Positions 12,601-20,500 of a DNA stretch of 21,773 nt are shown here, one piece after another (the first letter of the stretch is position 1; every line of letters begins with the position of its first letter). This stretch comes from Phallusia fumigata (Eukaryota; Chordata; Ascidiacea; Phlebobranchia; Ascidiidae), in assembly GCA_008931825.1 (NCBI GenBank), contig QXVZ01007936.1:1-21773 (forward strand), written 5' to 3'. A program made the translations under genes and the position numbers. A model generated the notes under the pieces. That model searched no databases and had not been told where the DNA came from. It worked only from the letters and a program-made list of their open reading frames with translations.

Positions 12601-13336
12601 AACCTAATTTTTATTTCATAATTTTATAACTCCTTTAGGTTTTGTTTTCTGTGATGTAATTCGTCTTTCATTACGCTTTGTCCCGAGTGTAAGCAAACGG
12701 TTTTTACCTTGTAGTCATTCGCAGACAACATATGTCAACAAGAACTCCGGTTTAATATTTAACCTCGTTAATCGTATGTTCACCTCACAACGAATACAAA
12801 CCTGCTTAGCCAGTCACACACGACTAGTTCGTTATCGTTTTGCGCAACTTTACACTAAGCAATATAATCTAGAAGGCAAAATGTAAAACAGTTCCATCAT
12901 AAACTGTATATTTACCGTACATGTAAAATTGTAGAATATTTAGTCGGTATTTTACCGTTTCTAACTGTCAAATGACCTCACATCAAGACGTAAATGATGC
13001 CTCTAACCACTTTGTACTTGAAACTGCGACGGCAATGTGTAACTCTTTCTAGCGTTTGATTATCAGGCTATGTTGGACACTTCAAAAATCAAAAGTTTAA
13101 TGAAACCACCTTAACCCGTATTGTCGTAGCCAGAAAAGCGATGTCGCGTATCACAGGCACCCACAAAACGCGGCAACGCAATGACAAAACGGTAGCTGGC
13201 GGCCTAAAACAACATATTGTTGGTGTACTATAACCGTCACTTAGTCGATCACTTAACCAACACCAGATGTGAAAAAACACTCACCAAAATTTGCCAGTCC
13301 AATTCCTATGAACAGAACTCTTCGACACGAATACAT
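3467..13336 (-). CDS. Turtle/IGSF9-type Ig cell-surface protein (5' part, 3 exons)
   Basis: The gene model joins 13285-13336, 5168-5347 and 3467-3610, and intron phases agree at both junctions (phase 1). The product starts with a 17-residue basic-plus-hydrophobic leader. An Ig V/I-type domain follows at residues 24-125, with Cys36 and Cys104 as the expected disulfide pair, core Trp52 in IQWLR, and DEGWYQC (98-104) before the second Cys. N116-G-T118 is an N-glycosylation sequon. From memory, the spacing and motifs VIQWLR, VPVFMKIG and HFKGR match the first Ig domain of the turtle/IGSF9 family. Those are type I membrane adhesion proteins with several Ig and FnIII domains, acting in dendrite, axon and synapse development. 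The remaining domains would lie left of the window. Another Ig-superfamily receptor is the main alternative. TGACGTCA lies 18 nt upstream of the ATG. Confidence 0.8.
3611..5167 (-). other. Ig gene intron 2 (1557 bp)
   Basis: This is AT-rich intronic DNA with GT...AG ends. It contains the nested palindrome at 4517-4553 and a TGACGTCA at 4757-4764. Short open frames near 4084-4317 and 4568-4771 have no splice context and no recognisable product. Confidence 0.75.
4517..4553. repeat. Nested palindrome
   Basis: A perfect 14-bp palindrome, AATGACATGTCATT (4531-4544), is enclosed by 8-bp inverted arms ACACGTAC (4517-4524) and GTACGTGT (4546-4553). The whole can fold into a long hairpin or cruciform. 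No ORF or element end is associated with it. Confidence 0.8.
5168..5347 (-). CDS. Ig gene exon 2: first half of Ig domain 1
   Basis: This exon encodes residues 18-77. The acceptor is a T-rich tract ending TTTTTTTAG, and the donor AAAG|GTAAAT is in phase 1. Visible features are the strand ITVLVGKSALLPC with Cys36, then PYVIQWLR with core Trp52, then VPVFMKIG. The reading frame stays open upstream to about 5498, and translating the T-rich acceptor tract gives a deceptive hydrophobic stretch. I prefer splicing at 5347 because it joins exon 1 in phase and supplies a proper leader. Confidence 0.88.
6799..6949. other. GC-richer segment with four successive stem-loops
   Basis: Four perfect short stems follow one another without overlap: GTAACG/CGTTAC (799-804 with 820-825), CGAGGC/GCCTCG (838-843 with 855-860), CCTCT/AGAGG (878-882 with 898-902) and CACTGGC/GCCAGTG (918-924 with 943-949), all offset by 6000. 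The segment is clearly GC-richer than the surrounding intron. It could be a structured RNA or the body of an interspersed repeat; I cannot tell which. No protein frame crosses it. Confidence 0.45.
7827..7872 (-). promoter_or_regulatory. Pol III A-box/B-box-like pair (possible decayed SINE)
   Basis: On the minus strand, TTGCGTAGCAGG (7872-7861) matches the tRNA A-box pattern TRGYNNARNNGG except at one position. It is followed 23 nt later by GGGTTCGACCC (7837-7827), which resembles the B-box GGTTCGANTCC. The T-arm pairing is poor, so this is not an intact tRNA. A tRNA-derived SINE remnant is plausible, helped by the GC-rich surrounding block (about 7800-8000). Confidence 0.3.
8249..8268. repeat. 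Short perfect hairpin
   Basis: CCAGGTT and AACCTGG form a 7-bp perfect stem around a 6-nt loop (GACATG). No T-run or gene end is beside it, so there is no reason to call it a terminator. Confidence 0.6.
13285..13336 (-). CDS. Ig gene exon 1: start codon and signal peptide
   Basis: The ATG is at 13336-13334 and the exon ends at the strong donor TTTTG|GTGAGTG in phase 1. It encodes MYSCRRVLFIGIGLANF, a short basic n-region followed by a hydrophobic core, as in a secretory signal. A TAA in the same frame lies 12 nt upstream of the ATG, so no earlier in-frame start exists in this exon. The split codon G+TT gives Val18 with exon 2, and cleavage is plausible around residues 20-23. The non-coding 5' part of the exon continues to higher coordinates with an unknown boundary. 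The link across 7.9 kb rests on phase, donor quality and a fitting signal peptide; no transcript is visible. Confidence 0.68.
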
Positions 13337-13354
13337 TCCACGTTTTTATGCTTG

Positions 13355-13362
13355 TGACGTCA
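13355..13362. promoter_or_regulatory. TGACGTCA (CRE-type palindrome) upstream of the Ig gene
   Basis: The octamer is the consensus binding site of CREB/ATF bZIP factors. It lies 18 nt upstream of the predicted start codon at 13336, so it is in the 5' leader or core promoter. Because the same octamer is over-represented across the whole window, its presence here is only weak evidence of regulation. Confidence 0.45.
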
Positions 13363-13897
13363 CAGTGATCAATGGTATCATTCTCGAATAGGTTTAATAC
13401 TGCCTTAAGTGATCTACATGCTACGACAAGAGCCTGGGGAATTCACAAACAGATTCGAAGAGTCCATATGGGAGGTCATTAAACTGTCACAACAGCGTTT
13501 AAATGAGGCGCTATGTTATCGTTTAAAAGCTGATACGGGCCAGCTTGACACATAGTTTTAAAGCAAGTCGCCAAACAACCCAGGTTCAGTAAATCGCTTC
13601 AAAATTACAAAAAAGCTGTCTGTCAAAATTAAAAATGTAATTAACTTTGTTAAAGTCCTCATGAAAGATGCTGACTACACAAATAACCAGCCAAAATCTC
13701 TCTTGCCAATATTCATACAAACAGTTAATGTAACGTTACAAACCGTTTACTGTATATTGCACAACTACGTATGTGAGTTGATACTTTGTTCTGGCATTTT
13801 GTCTTGCACTTTGCCCTTCCAAAATCGCGTCCTGTTGTTGAACGTTAGATCATCAATATCTGTTTTCAAAATCTGCAGTGCTACTTGGTGTTATAAT

Positions 13898-13934
13898 ATG
13901 CAGCCAATTTGCATTTTTCTTTGCCTGCTTGCAA
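13898..13934 (+). CDS. Possible first coding exon of a secreted protein
   Basis: An ATG at 13898 is followed by MQPICIFLCLLA, a short and strongly hydrophobic leader. The exon then ends in phase 1 at the near-ideal donor GCAA|GTAAGT. An acceptor-like CTGCAG ends about 20 nt upstream of the ATG and could serve a leader exon or trans-splicing. The exon lies about 560 bp from the Ig gene start on the opposite strand, so the two would be divergent. Acceptors at 15196 and near 16236 both continue in phase, but neither downstream exon is recognisable. It may be a chance combination. Confidence 0.28.
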
Positions 13935-13936
13935 GT

Positions 13937-15195
13937 AAGTTTCCTTGCACTTTTGCGATCATATAAACGAGCTTTGAGCAGTTAACCCACACCATGTTTA
14001 CAAATTTAAAATCTACATTAAACAATTACCTTACTAGTTTTGCTGACCTAAAAAACCTGACACACTATCCTGCTTCTGGGGTCTCATGTTCACGTTTAAA
14101 ACTACGTTTTTCTATTAGCATGATGCACCTAAGTGGCAAATTTATAATCAACTTGGCAGTCGTGCTGTAAACACCCCTCATATATCGTTACCACGTACAA
14201 ATAATGTAACTATCCCTCTGAATAACTTATCGGTGCAGACGGTTCGTCTGACGACAGAACTGTCGTTTGTCAACCTGGCAACCTTATCAATAAGGTGTTA
14301 ATCCTATGCTGTACACCTCACACTTTTTATGACAGGCCTCTGGATTACGCATGGAAAATGCTTGCTAAAATACGGTTTAATTATGTTTCAAGACATTGCT
14401 CAAGTAGGTGTGAATTAAAGGAACCCTGGTATACACTACCACGATTGCAGTGGGTTTTCGAACGAGCCGTTGAGGCCAGGCGCGGTGTTTGATTCCACAC
14501 AACGATTTGACGTGTTTAACGCAATCTCCTTTTCTGTTCCAGACGAATTTTGATAACTTTTAGTAGTTGGCTGCACAAAGCTTGCTGAAAAAGCCCTGCA
14601 TGTAAACAAACCTAAAGCAAAGGTTTTTCCATCTTTCATCGTCACAAATGACTTGCAAAACCTTTCGTACTAAACCGAACGCTTTCTAGTGGACTGTCCA
14701 GTAGTATACCGGAGTGTCTTACATGTCTACTAGCCCCGACTTGACCGAAACTCGCTTTTTGAGTGCTATCTCATCCAACATGTGCCTCTGCGCAAAATGA
14801 ATGAAACTCAGCTTGAGAATAAATCCTCCGTTCAGTCGGTAAACAGGCAGGGCTTTCTCCAAGCACAATCGCTTTATTGCGTCACTCGCGTCTGGGAAAG
14901 AGAAGAAGGCAGCGATTTTATGGCGGCCTCAATGGATTTTTTGTATTTTGCCTTAGGTTTACAGCCTTGTAAATCACGGAAAATTTAGCAATTTGCTGCT
15001 TGCTTGATTGCCTGCTGCCATGGTATAAAGCAAGTCTATTATTTGACGGCTGTATGCAGCAAGGTTATTTGGTAAAAAAATGCGTTATTGGGCAGCTGGT
15101 CAATCTAACAAGAAGGGTGCTATGTCTTATCACCTGTTTTTACATCTAATGGACTGCAATCTAAAATTATGTAAGCCTTTTGTATTGTGTTTCAG
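13937..15195. other. Intergenic or intronic DNA without a clear gene
   Basis: Two good plus-strand acceptor-like tracts occur, TTTTTATGACAG near 14336 and CCTTTTCTGTTCCAG near 14542. The frames after them close quickly or show nothing recognisable. Open frames at 14295-14492, 14436-14645 (minus) and 14782-14988 are of chance length. Confidence 0.5.
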
Positions 15196-15461
15196 ATGTC
15201 CAGATTACATTAACATGTTTTGACGCCATCATTGGACTTTTGAACAGTATCACGGCGATTTCAAAATTGTTTTCACTTAACAAGAGCACTGCGATTGCTT
15301 TGTGTTCTGCACAGTCCTTAAACCGAAGGTACAAATGTCACTGTACTCACGCAGGACCACAAAGCATTGAATATTGCAGCCACGTGTGACGTTTGACGGA
15401 TTATGACGTCACAACGCGTCGCAAAGGAAAGGCATACGGAGTAAATCGCACTCAATTATTG
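15196..15461 (+). pseudogene. Exon-like segment with strong splice sites and one in-frame stop
   Basis: The acceptor TTTTGTATTGTGTTTCAG precedes 15196 and the strong donor TTG|GTAAGTG follows 15461. Only one reading frame is largely open between them, about 88 codons, interrupted by a single TGA at 15387-15389. The first part contains several Cys (LTCFD, ALCSA, YKCHC, EYCS). It would join the leader exon at 13898-13934 in phase. It may be a terminal exon ending at the TGA, a non-coding RNA exon, a decayed exon, or chance. Confidence 0.22.
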
Positions 15462-16383
15462 GTAAGTGTTTATTGCGCGGTGGTTACGATTAAGTTATCA
15501 TTGATCGCATCGGACGGAGAATTAACGCTCCCTCATTGGACGTAAACCAAACACGAGCCGGATTTTGACCCAATCGATACTACACACAGCGATATCGTGC
15601 AAATTTTTTGTATGAATTGCAAACAGTTTTCGCCCCTCGCAATAACTGTTTTTGCAAATAGCTAAAAATCAGTAGCACTAGCTGTTGACGCTCGGGAAGG
15701 AAAATAACTTACCTACAAACCGTTGTTTTTTAAAAAAACATTTATTAAACCTTACAAAGCAACAGAATTGCAAAGTTTTTTTGATGACGTCACTTAAGGT
15801 CCTTCCTATCTTCATCAAGTAGAGACTCGTGGAATCTTTATCAGGTAAGTAAAGTTTTCACTCACTTACCATATGCTTTGCAACTTCAATAAAGTATAAC
15901 TGTGGCACAACCGAAAATGGCAATGGAACATGTTGTCAGAGTAAAACTTGTTTCTGTCGCAAACGTTTTTTGATAATTTTCTGATGTCTATTTCATGCCA
16001 ATTTGTTTGGTAACATCTGCTTGTTTGAGTCATTTTATCATCAAATTACGTTTTATTTCCCTCGGCTTTTCTACGCATAGTTTGCTAAATTTGCATTTAA
16101 AAATGGTTGCTGTATGCAGATCTTATAAGGCGGGAAAGATACAGTCCAACATCAAGACAATATTTGTTCTTGGTTAAGATCGACATCATGTTTTATTATG
16201 CTACATCCAAAAGTCTTTCTCATTTTACGCCAGCCTATGTTAACTTATTTTGCCATACGAGGAAAAAATCGTTACATTGTATCTTCGCCAAAAACCAACG
16301 TGAGACATTTTCAAGAAATTACATACTAGGCCAAATAAATAATTCACACCTAGCTCAGGGTCCAGGACTTCCATGACGATCAT
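15462..16383. other. Intergenic DNA with an isolated donor site
   Basis: A strong donor-like sequence ATCAG|GTAAGT occurs on the plus strand at about 15844-15850. The upstream frames are closed by nearby stops, so any exon ending there would be untranslated. TGACGTCA palindromes lie at 15404-15411 and 15785-15792. No gene was identified. Confidence 0.45.
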
Positions 16384-16475
16384 TTCGTGATGTGACTATC
16401 TCATGGAACATCACGCGAATTTTCCCGCGCTTCTCATTGGCTTATCTTATAAATAATTTATCACGTGATGATTGG
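16384..16475. promoter_or_regulatory. Promoter-like motif cluster
   Basis: Within 92 bp there are an imperfect inverted repeat (TTCGTGATGT at 16384-16393 and ACATCACGCGAA at 16408-16419), an E2F-like TTTCCCGCGC (16421-16430), two inverted CCAAT boxes (ATTGG at 16436-16440 and 16471-16475), a TATA-like TATAAATA (16448-16455), and the perfect E-box palindrome ATCACGTGAT (16460-16469). The hexamer ATCACG or its complement recurs throughout. No gene start could be tied to it on either strand. Confidence 0.35.
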
Positions 16476-17385
16476 CGAAAAAATGCGCAAAGTCGGGTCA
16501 GCAGTGAGTCACAACAGCATCAAACGTTATCGATAGGTGCGAAGGGATGCTAGTTTAGGCCACTTTTGATGATCTAGTTGAAAAGTCATGGTCATGTTAG
16601 AGGTCACATACTAAATACTGCTTTGGGCTAAAAGCAGTTCGATAACAACATATTTCGTCAAAAACAACACGTGGTTCATTGACTTAAAATCGCAAAAGAT
16701 TTTATTTTGAATCATAAAAAAACGCAACACTTGATAATTTCACTTTAAGGAATTTAACAACAACAGGACATAAAAAATTCGGAGCAAAGAAATTGTCAAA
16801 ATCGTTTTAAATCTCAAAAACCTACACGCTTATATGCTGATATCCACAATCAACACGAAATGCGCTAATTTATTTGATTTTTACAGTACTGCCCAAAAAC
16901 GTTTACATTTGAAGGAAAATGCCACACTAACGCTGTAAACTGCGGGTTTGTTCGGTTGGCAATGTTTATATTTGGCGATTAAAAGTTTATAATGGTGACT
17001 AACAATTCCGTTTACGATCGAGAATTTGGCGAAATTTGTTGCATTAAAACAGTTCGTTGGGTCAAACGACTAACGTTTTTTAATAAACGCTGGGAAAAAG
17101 CGGACCTTACATAACGTCTCTACCACACCAGTTTCAATTCTTTAAACTTAGGCGTAGAGGTACAAATTGCCTAACATTGTAAAGGTGTAAAATGCAAAAT
17201 ACATCTTTAACAGGGTGGAACACTGTTGGGAACTTGATGGAAAATCTCAACACGAAAAAAATAATAAACACCTTAAAAAATCAACAAAACAACCTTCCCC
17301 CACCAGTTGCGTTGGTTGTACAAGAACACCAATAATTTCGCAGCTAAAGCAAAGAACGATGCTCATTATTGACACCAAAACCATT
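16476..17385. other. Non-coding DNA downstream of gene 2
   Basis: This AT-rich stretch holds no recognisable gene. It lies beyond the polyadenylation signal of gene 2. The plus-strand open frame that begins near 17215 is mostly antisense to the 3' UTR and last exon of gene 2. Confidence 0.55.
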
Positions 17386-17391
17386 TTTATT
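17386..17391 (-). terminator. Polyadenylation signal of gene 2
   Basis: AATAAA on the minus strand lies about 102 nt downstream of the stop codon at 17495-17493. This is a normal 3' UTR length for a compact animal genome and supports 17493-17573 as the last coding exon. Confidence 0.7.
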
Positions 17392-17492
17392 CATATTTTT
17401 GTTGCAAGATTTCTTCATGGGAAGATTGGACCGACAAATGGGATAAAAGGCAAAATTAAATGTCTTTACGTTCATTTACTTCGCCAACATTA

Positions 17493-17573
17493 TCACTTGG
17501 TTTTTGCTGCAAAAAGTCTGCTTGCTCTTGAAGAAGACGAAAATGAAGGAATTCCTGCCGTAAGGCGGCGCAC
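17493..17573 (-). CDS. Gene 2, last coding exon (81 nt with stop)
   Basis: The acceptor is TTGTATTCAG|GTGCGC. In the phase 0 required by the preceding exon it reads VRRLTAGIPSFSSSSRASR and a few more residues, then TGA. The tail is basic and Ser-rich like the rest of the protein. Another frame is open longer here (to a TAA at 17457) but is out of phase with the preceding donors. Confidence 0.76.
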   Translation of the reverse strand: MRRLTAGIPSFSSSSRASRLFAAKTK

Positions 17574-20500
17574 CTGAATACAACATTAAAAATTAACGGT
17601 GAATGTTTTACGAAACTTTGTAGTGCTTTTAAAAAGGTTAGCAAGAATGGAAACACTCACTCAGGGTTAGATTCAGAAAGCTACAAACATTACGACGCCT
17701 AAATCGCACATAGCACATCGCTTATATCAGTTTGGGAGTATTAGATCGTTACTGCTGGGTAACGAGTTGCAGTAAATAGGTCAAACGAGTTTTTTCTTCG
17801 AAAACTGTAACAAACCTGCGCTCAATATCTTGTTTTGTGTGTTCTGTCTCTTCTATTGAACTTCCAGGTCGCTGCAAAACACATAACAATTGTTTACGAA
17901 AGCGCCTAAGTGCAGTATCCTCTACACGTTATATTCTGTTTTACCCCACGTTCATACTTTATACGCGGGTTTGAAACAAAAACGAATTCAGGTTTTTTTA
18001 CCTGTCGAGTTGGCGACGGAAATTTGCCAGTCACGGTTGGGTTACGTGGCGATGTCTGGTTGGCTGAGCCCGCTCTACGAGTGTTGGTGTCTCCAGCGAA
18101 TTTTAACAACTCGTCACGAAGCTCCTACGAATATTATTAATAGTAAACCCAGATGTGCAAACATTGAAAGTTGTTTGTAGTTTGACCAGTAGGCATGTCA
18201 AACCGTGAAAACACTATAACGTATGGCCACCCAAACCTTTTTTCAATCATGCAACGAACATCAACGCCTTTGTCAAAAACTTAGCATGCGACACAATTGT
18301 TTGTTTTAGTTTCAATCAGGGTGAATTTACCGCGGACATAGACGATGTGCTTTTCGTGCTTTCGAAGTTTCTCAAAGCTTCTAGAATTTCCGATTCCATA
18401 GCGAACTCGGAATCCCATTCGTAATTATCCTCGATCGACGAATTGTCGCGAGCTCTTCTGTTCAAAAAAAAAATATTAAAAAAACCTGGCTTGTATGCAA
18501 TATGACTGGAGGCCAGGTTTGCAAGAACATAACGCCGGCCTCTCATGTTATGCTATAAATACGATTTAATGATAGATGAAATACCTTCTGATCTACAAAA
18601 CTTACGTAAGTACATTTTTGAATTGCTAACGAAAAATTTTGCTTGGGATTTTTATTTTACCTATCCGCGTGCCCTCTAGCGCCACCCGGTGATAACTGGC
18701 CGGTAGTATCTTGTGTGACGTAACCACTGCTGAGCGACTCTCCGTGCGATCGATGACGTCGAAACGATGGTGACGTCAGCCTCGGTGACGGTGATGACGT
18801 CAGAAAATAACGTCGATTCTGTTTGTCTACAAAACAATGACAACACAACGGTTATATTACCGGGATTAAACCTAATTAAAAAAAGTAGTCAAACAACAGA
18901 TCCAACATTCACTGGTGCCGAAGAACATTAAAGGTGTATATGTCATTATTTGTCACTTTACCTTTAGGCGAAAGATGTTTTTGGTCCTTCGCACATTTTC
19001 TCGTGTCACGTGACTCATTGTCAGAGCAGGACAGACCACGTGACCGCCGTTGGTACGTTACTTCTTCGCGCGATCGCATTGATTTTGTCGGCGAAGTCGG
19101 CAGCGATCGTCGGCCTTGTCGGGACGGGAGAAATGTCAGGTTGGTCGGATGATCGCTGCGACTTGACTGAGTAAAAGATAAACTCCTTTGCCCTCCCGAC
19201 TCAATACGCGATGGCGTTACCGTGGTTACGGGCAACGAAAGGTTTTTTAGCCTGGCTGGTCGTCCAAGACTCCCCCAAGGTTCCGGTGACGCGGCCTGCT
19301 TTGGTGAATTAACAATCGTGGTTAACTTTTCCGGGCTGTGATTGGGCGACAGCGATGACGTAGGCGTTGCAAACGACCGCATTGTGTCGCTCTCGTGCAC
19401 TGTGTTCCAGGCAATGTCAGAAATCGAAATCACAGTCGGTTTCGGGACTGTAGAAAAACTGACGTCATCGATGACATCATCACTGTCATGTGACGTACTG
19501 TATGGTGGGTCTGAAACAGGAATGTTTTTATTGCGCTCGCTCGCCCTTTCGGGTATCTCCGCTGCAAAACCCAGTGCTGTCTCGGGCCGAGCATCAGTTG
19601 AGGCAAATTCCCGGGAAAGTCGTTGTTGAGTTTTTTGGTGGGTGGGACTCAACAGCGCCTCTAGTGATATCCGCTTCTGGCGTTCGGCTTCATTCCACGT
19701 CCTTTTCTTGCTTCGCATACGAGCCTGCAAAGTGGAAAGCAATTTTGACATTTATGAAGTTGGTAATTGGCAACTACGCCTTGCGCAAAAAAAGTATGAC
19801 GAAGAGACATTAATAGTCTTGCAAATACCCGTTTTACCAAACCTACTAGAGTAAAACAAAACCCTAAGTTACAAAATATTGTCGCTAACTAACCTCAATT
19901 TCAGCTACTCTGGGAGTTGAACGCCGACCGGAACTTTTATCCACAAGATTTGATCCTTGTAAAAACAAACTACGTATGGTTTCTCATCACATAGACTATA
20001 CAACCACATAGGGTAAAATTTTAACCCAACAGATTTTTTTTTCAAATAACAAGAGAAAAAGTCAGTTTAAAACCCAACGAATTTTGCTGTAAAAAATAAA
20101 TCAATTCGTAATGCTATTTAGGACACAATGAGGTTCATGTTTTTTAATATATCTTACCAATCTTGCAGGGCGTTTCTCCTGTCTCTTGACCCTGGTTTGA
20201 CGATTTAATGTATCTTACTTCGATATCGCTATTGCTGCAATCGATTTCAAACGAGGGGGCATCAAACACACCCTTGACCCCTCCGAAACTTCGATTAAAA
20301 GTTGCCCCCGAATTGCTGGCCCGTTGTCTTCCTCGAAAATGCTCAAAACTGTAGCTTGCCCGTGATCGTGGCTGCCGTAAAATCGCGTCATGTATCAACG
20401 GGCGTGACGTCACCGTTGCGTCATCGTTTGTGTTGGGCGACGATGCGAGCAGCGGGACTTGCTGTGACGTCAGTTCAGCTACGTGGCCGGTGGCGTGGCA

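Larger units (their letters stand above)
5348..13284 (-). other. Ig gene intron 1 (7.9 kb)
   Basis: This is the first intron, inferred from the exon 1-exon 2 join. It is mostly AT-rich. It holds the hairpin series at 6799-6949, the A/B-box-like pair at 7827-7872, a short hairpin at 8249-8268, and coding-like but interrupted plus-strand frames at 8272-8629 and 8724-9164. In 5348-6700, 9165-11600 and 11600-13284 I see only short open frames of chance length and no convincing gene. Confidence 0.6.

Noticed and set aside
2815-14581. Near-identical 19-mers GTAGTTGGCTGCACNAAGC at 2815-2833 and 14563-14581
   Set aside because: The similarity stops at once on both sides, so there is no evidence of a shared repeat family.
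17215-17577. Plus-strand 120-codon open frame
   Set aside because: It runs antisense across the polyadenylation signal and the last coding exon of gene 2 and has no recognisable product.
17457-17656. Longer alternative frame over the last exon of gene 2 (QEFLHFRLLQEQADFL)
   Set aside because: It looks protein-like but would need the acceptor at 17573 to be entered in a phase that the donors at 18002 and 18331 do not supply. It would matter only with an unseen alternative donor.
17746-17765. TCGTTAC/GTAACGA 7-bp hairpin sharing a stem sequence with the hairpin at 6799-6825
   Set aside because: The shared stem is only six bases and the loops differ. It lies within an intron of gene 2 and has no further support.
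18934-19854. Plus-strand open frames of 70-107 codons
   Set aside because: They are antisense shadows of the largest exon of gene 2, whose low stop density on the opposite strand follows from its GC-richer coding sequence.
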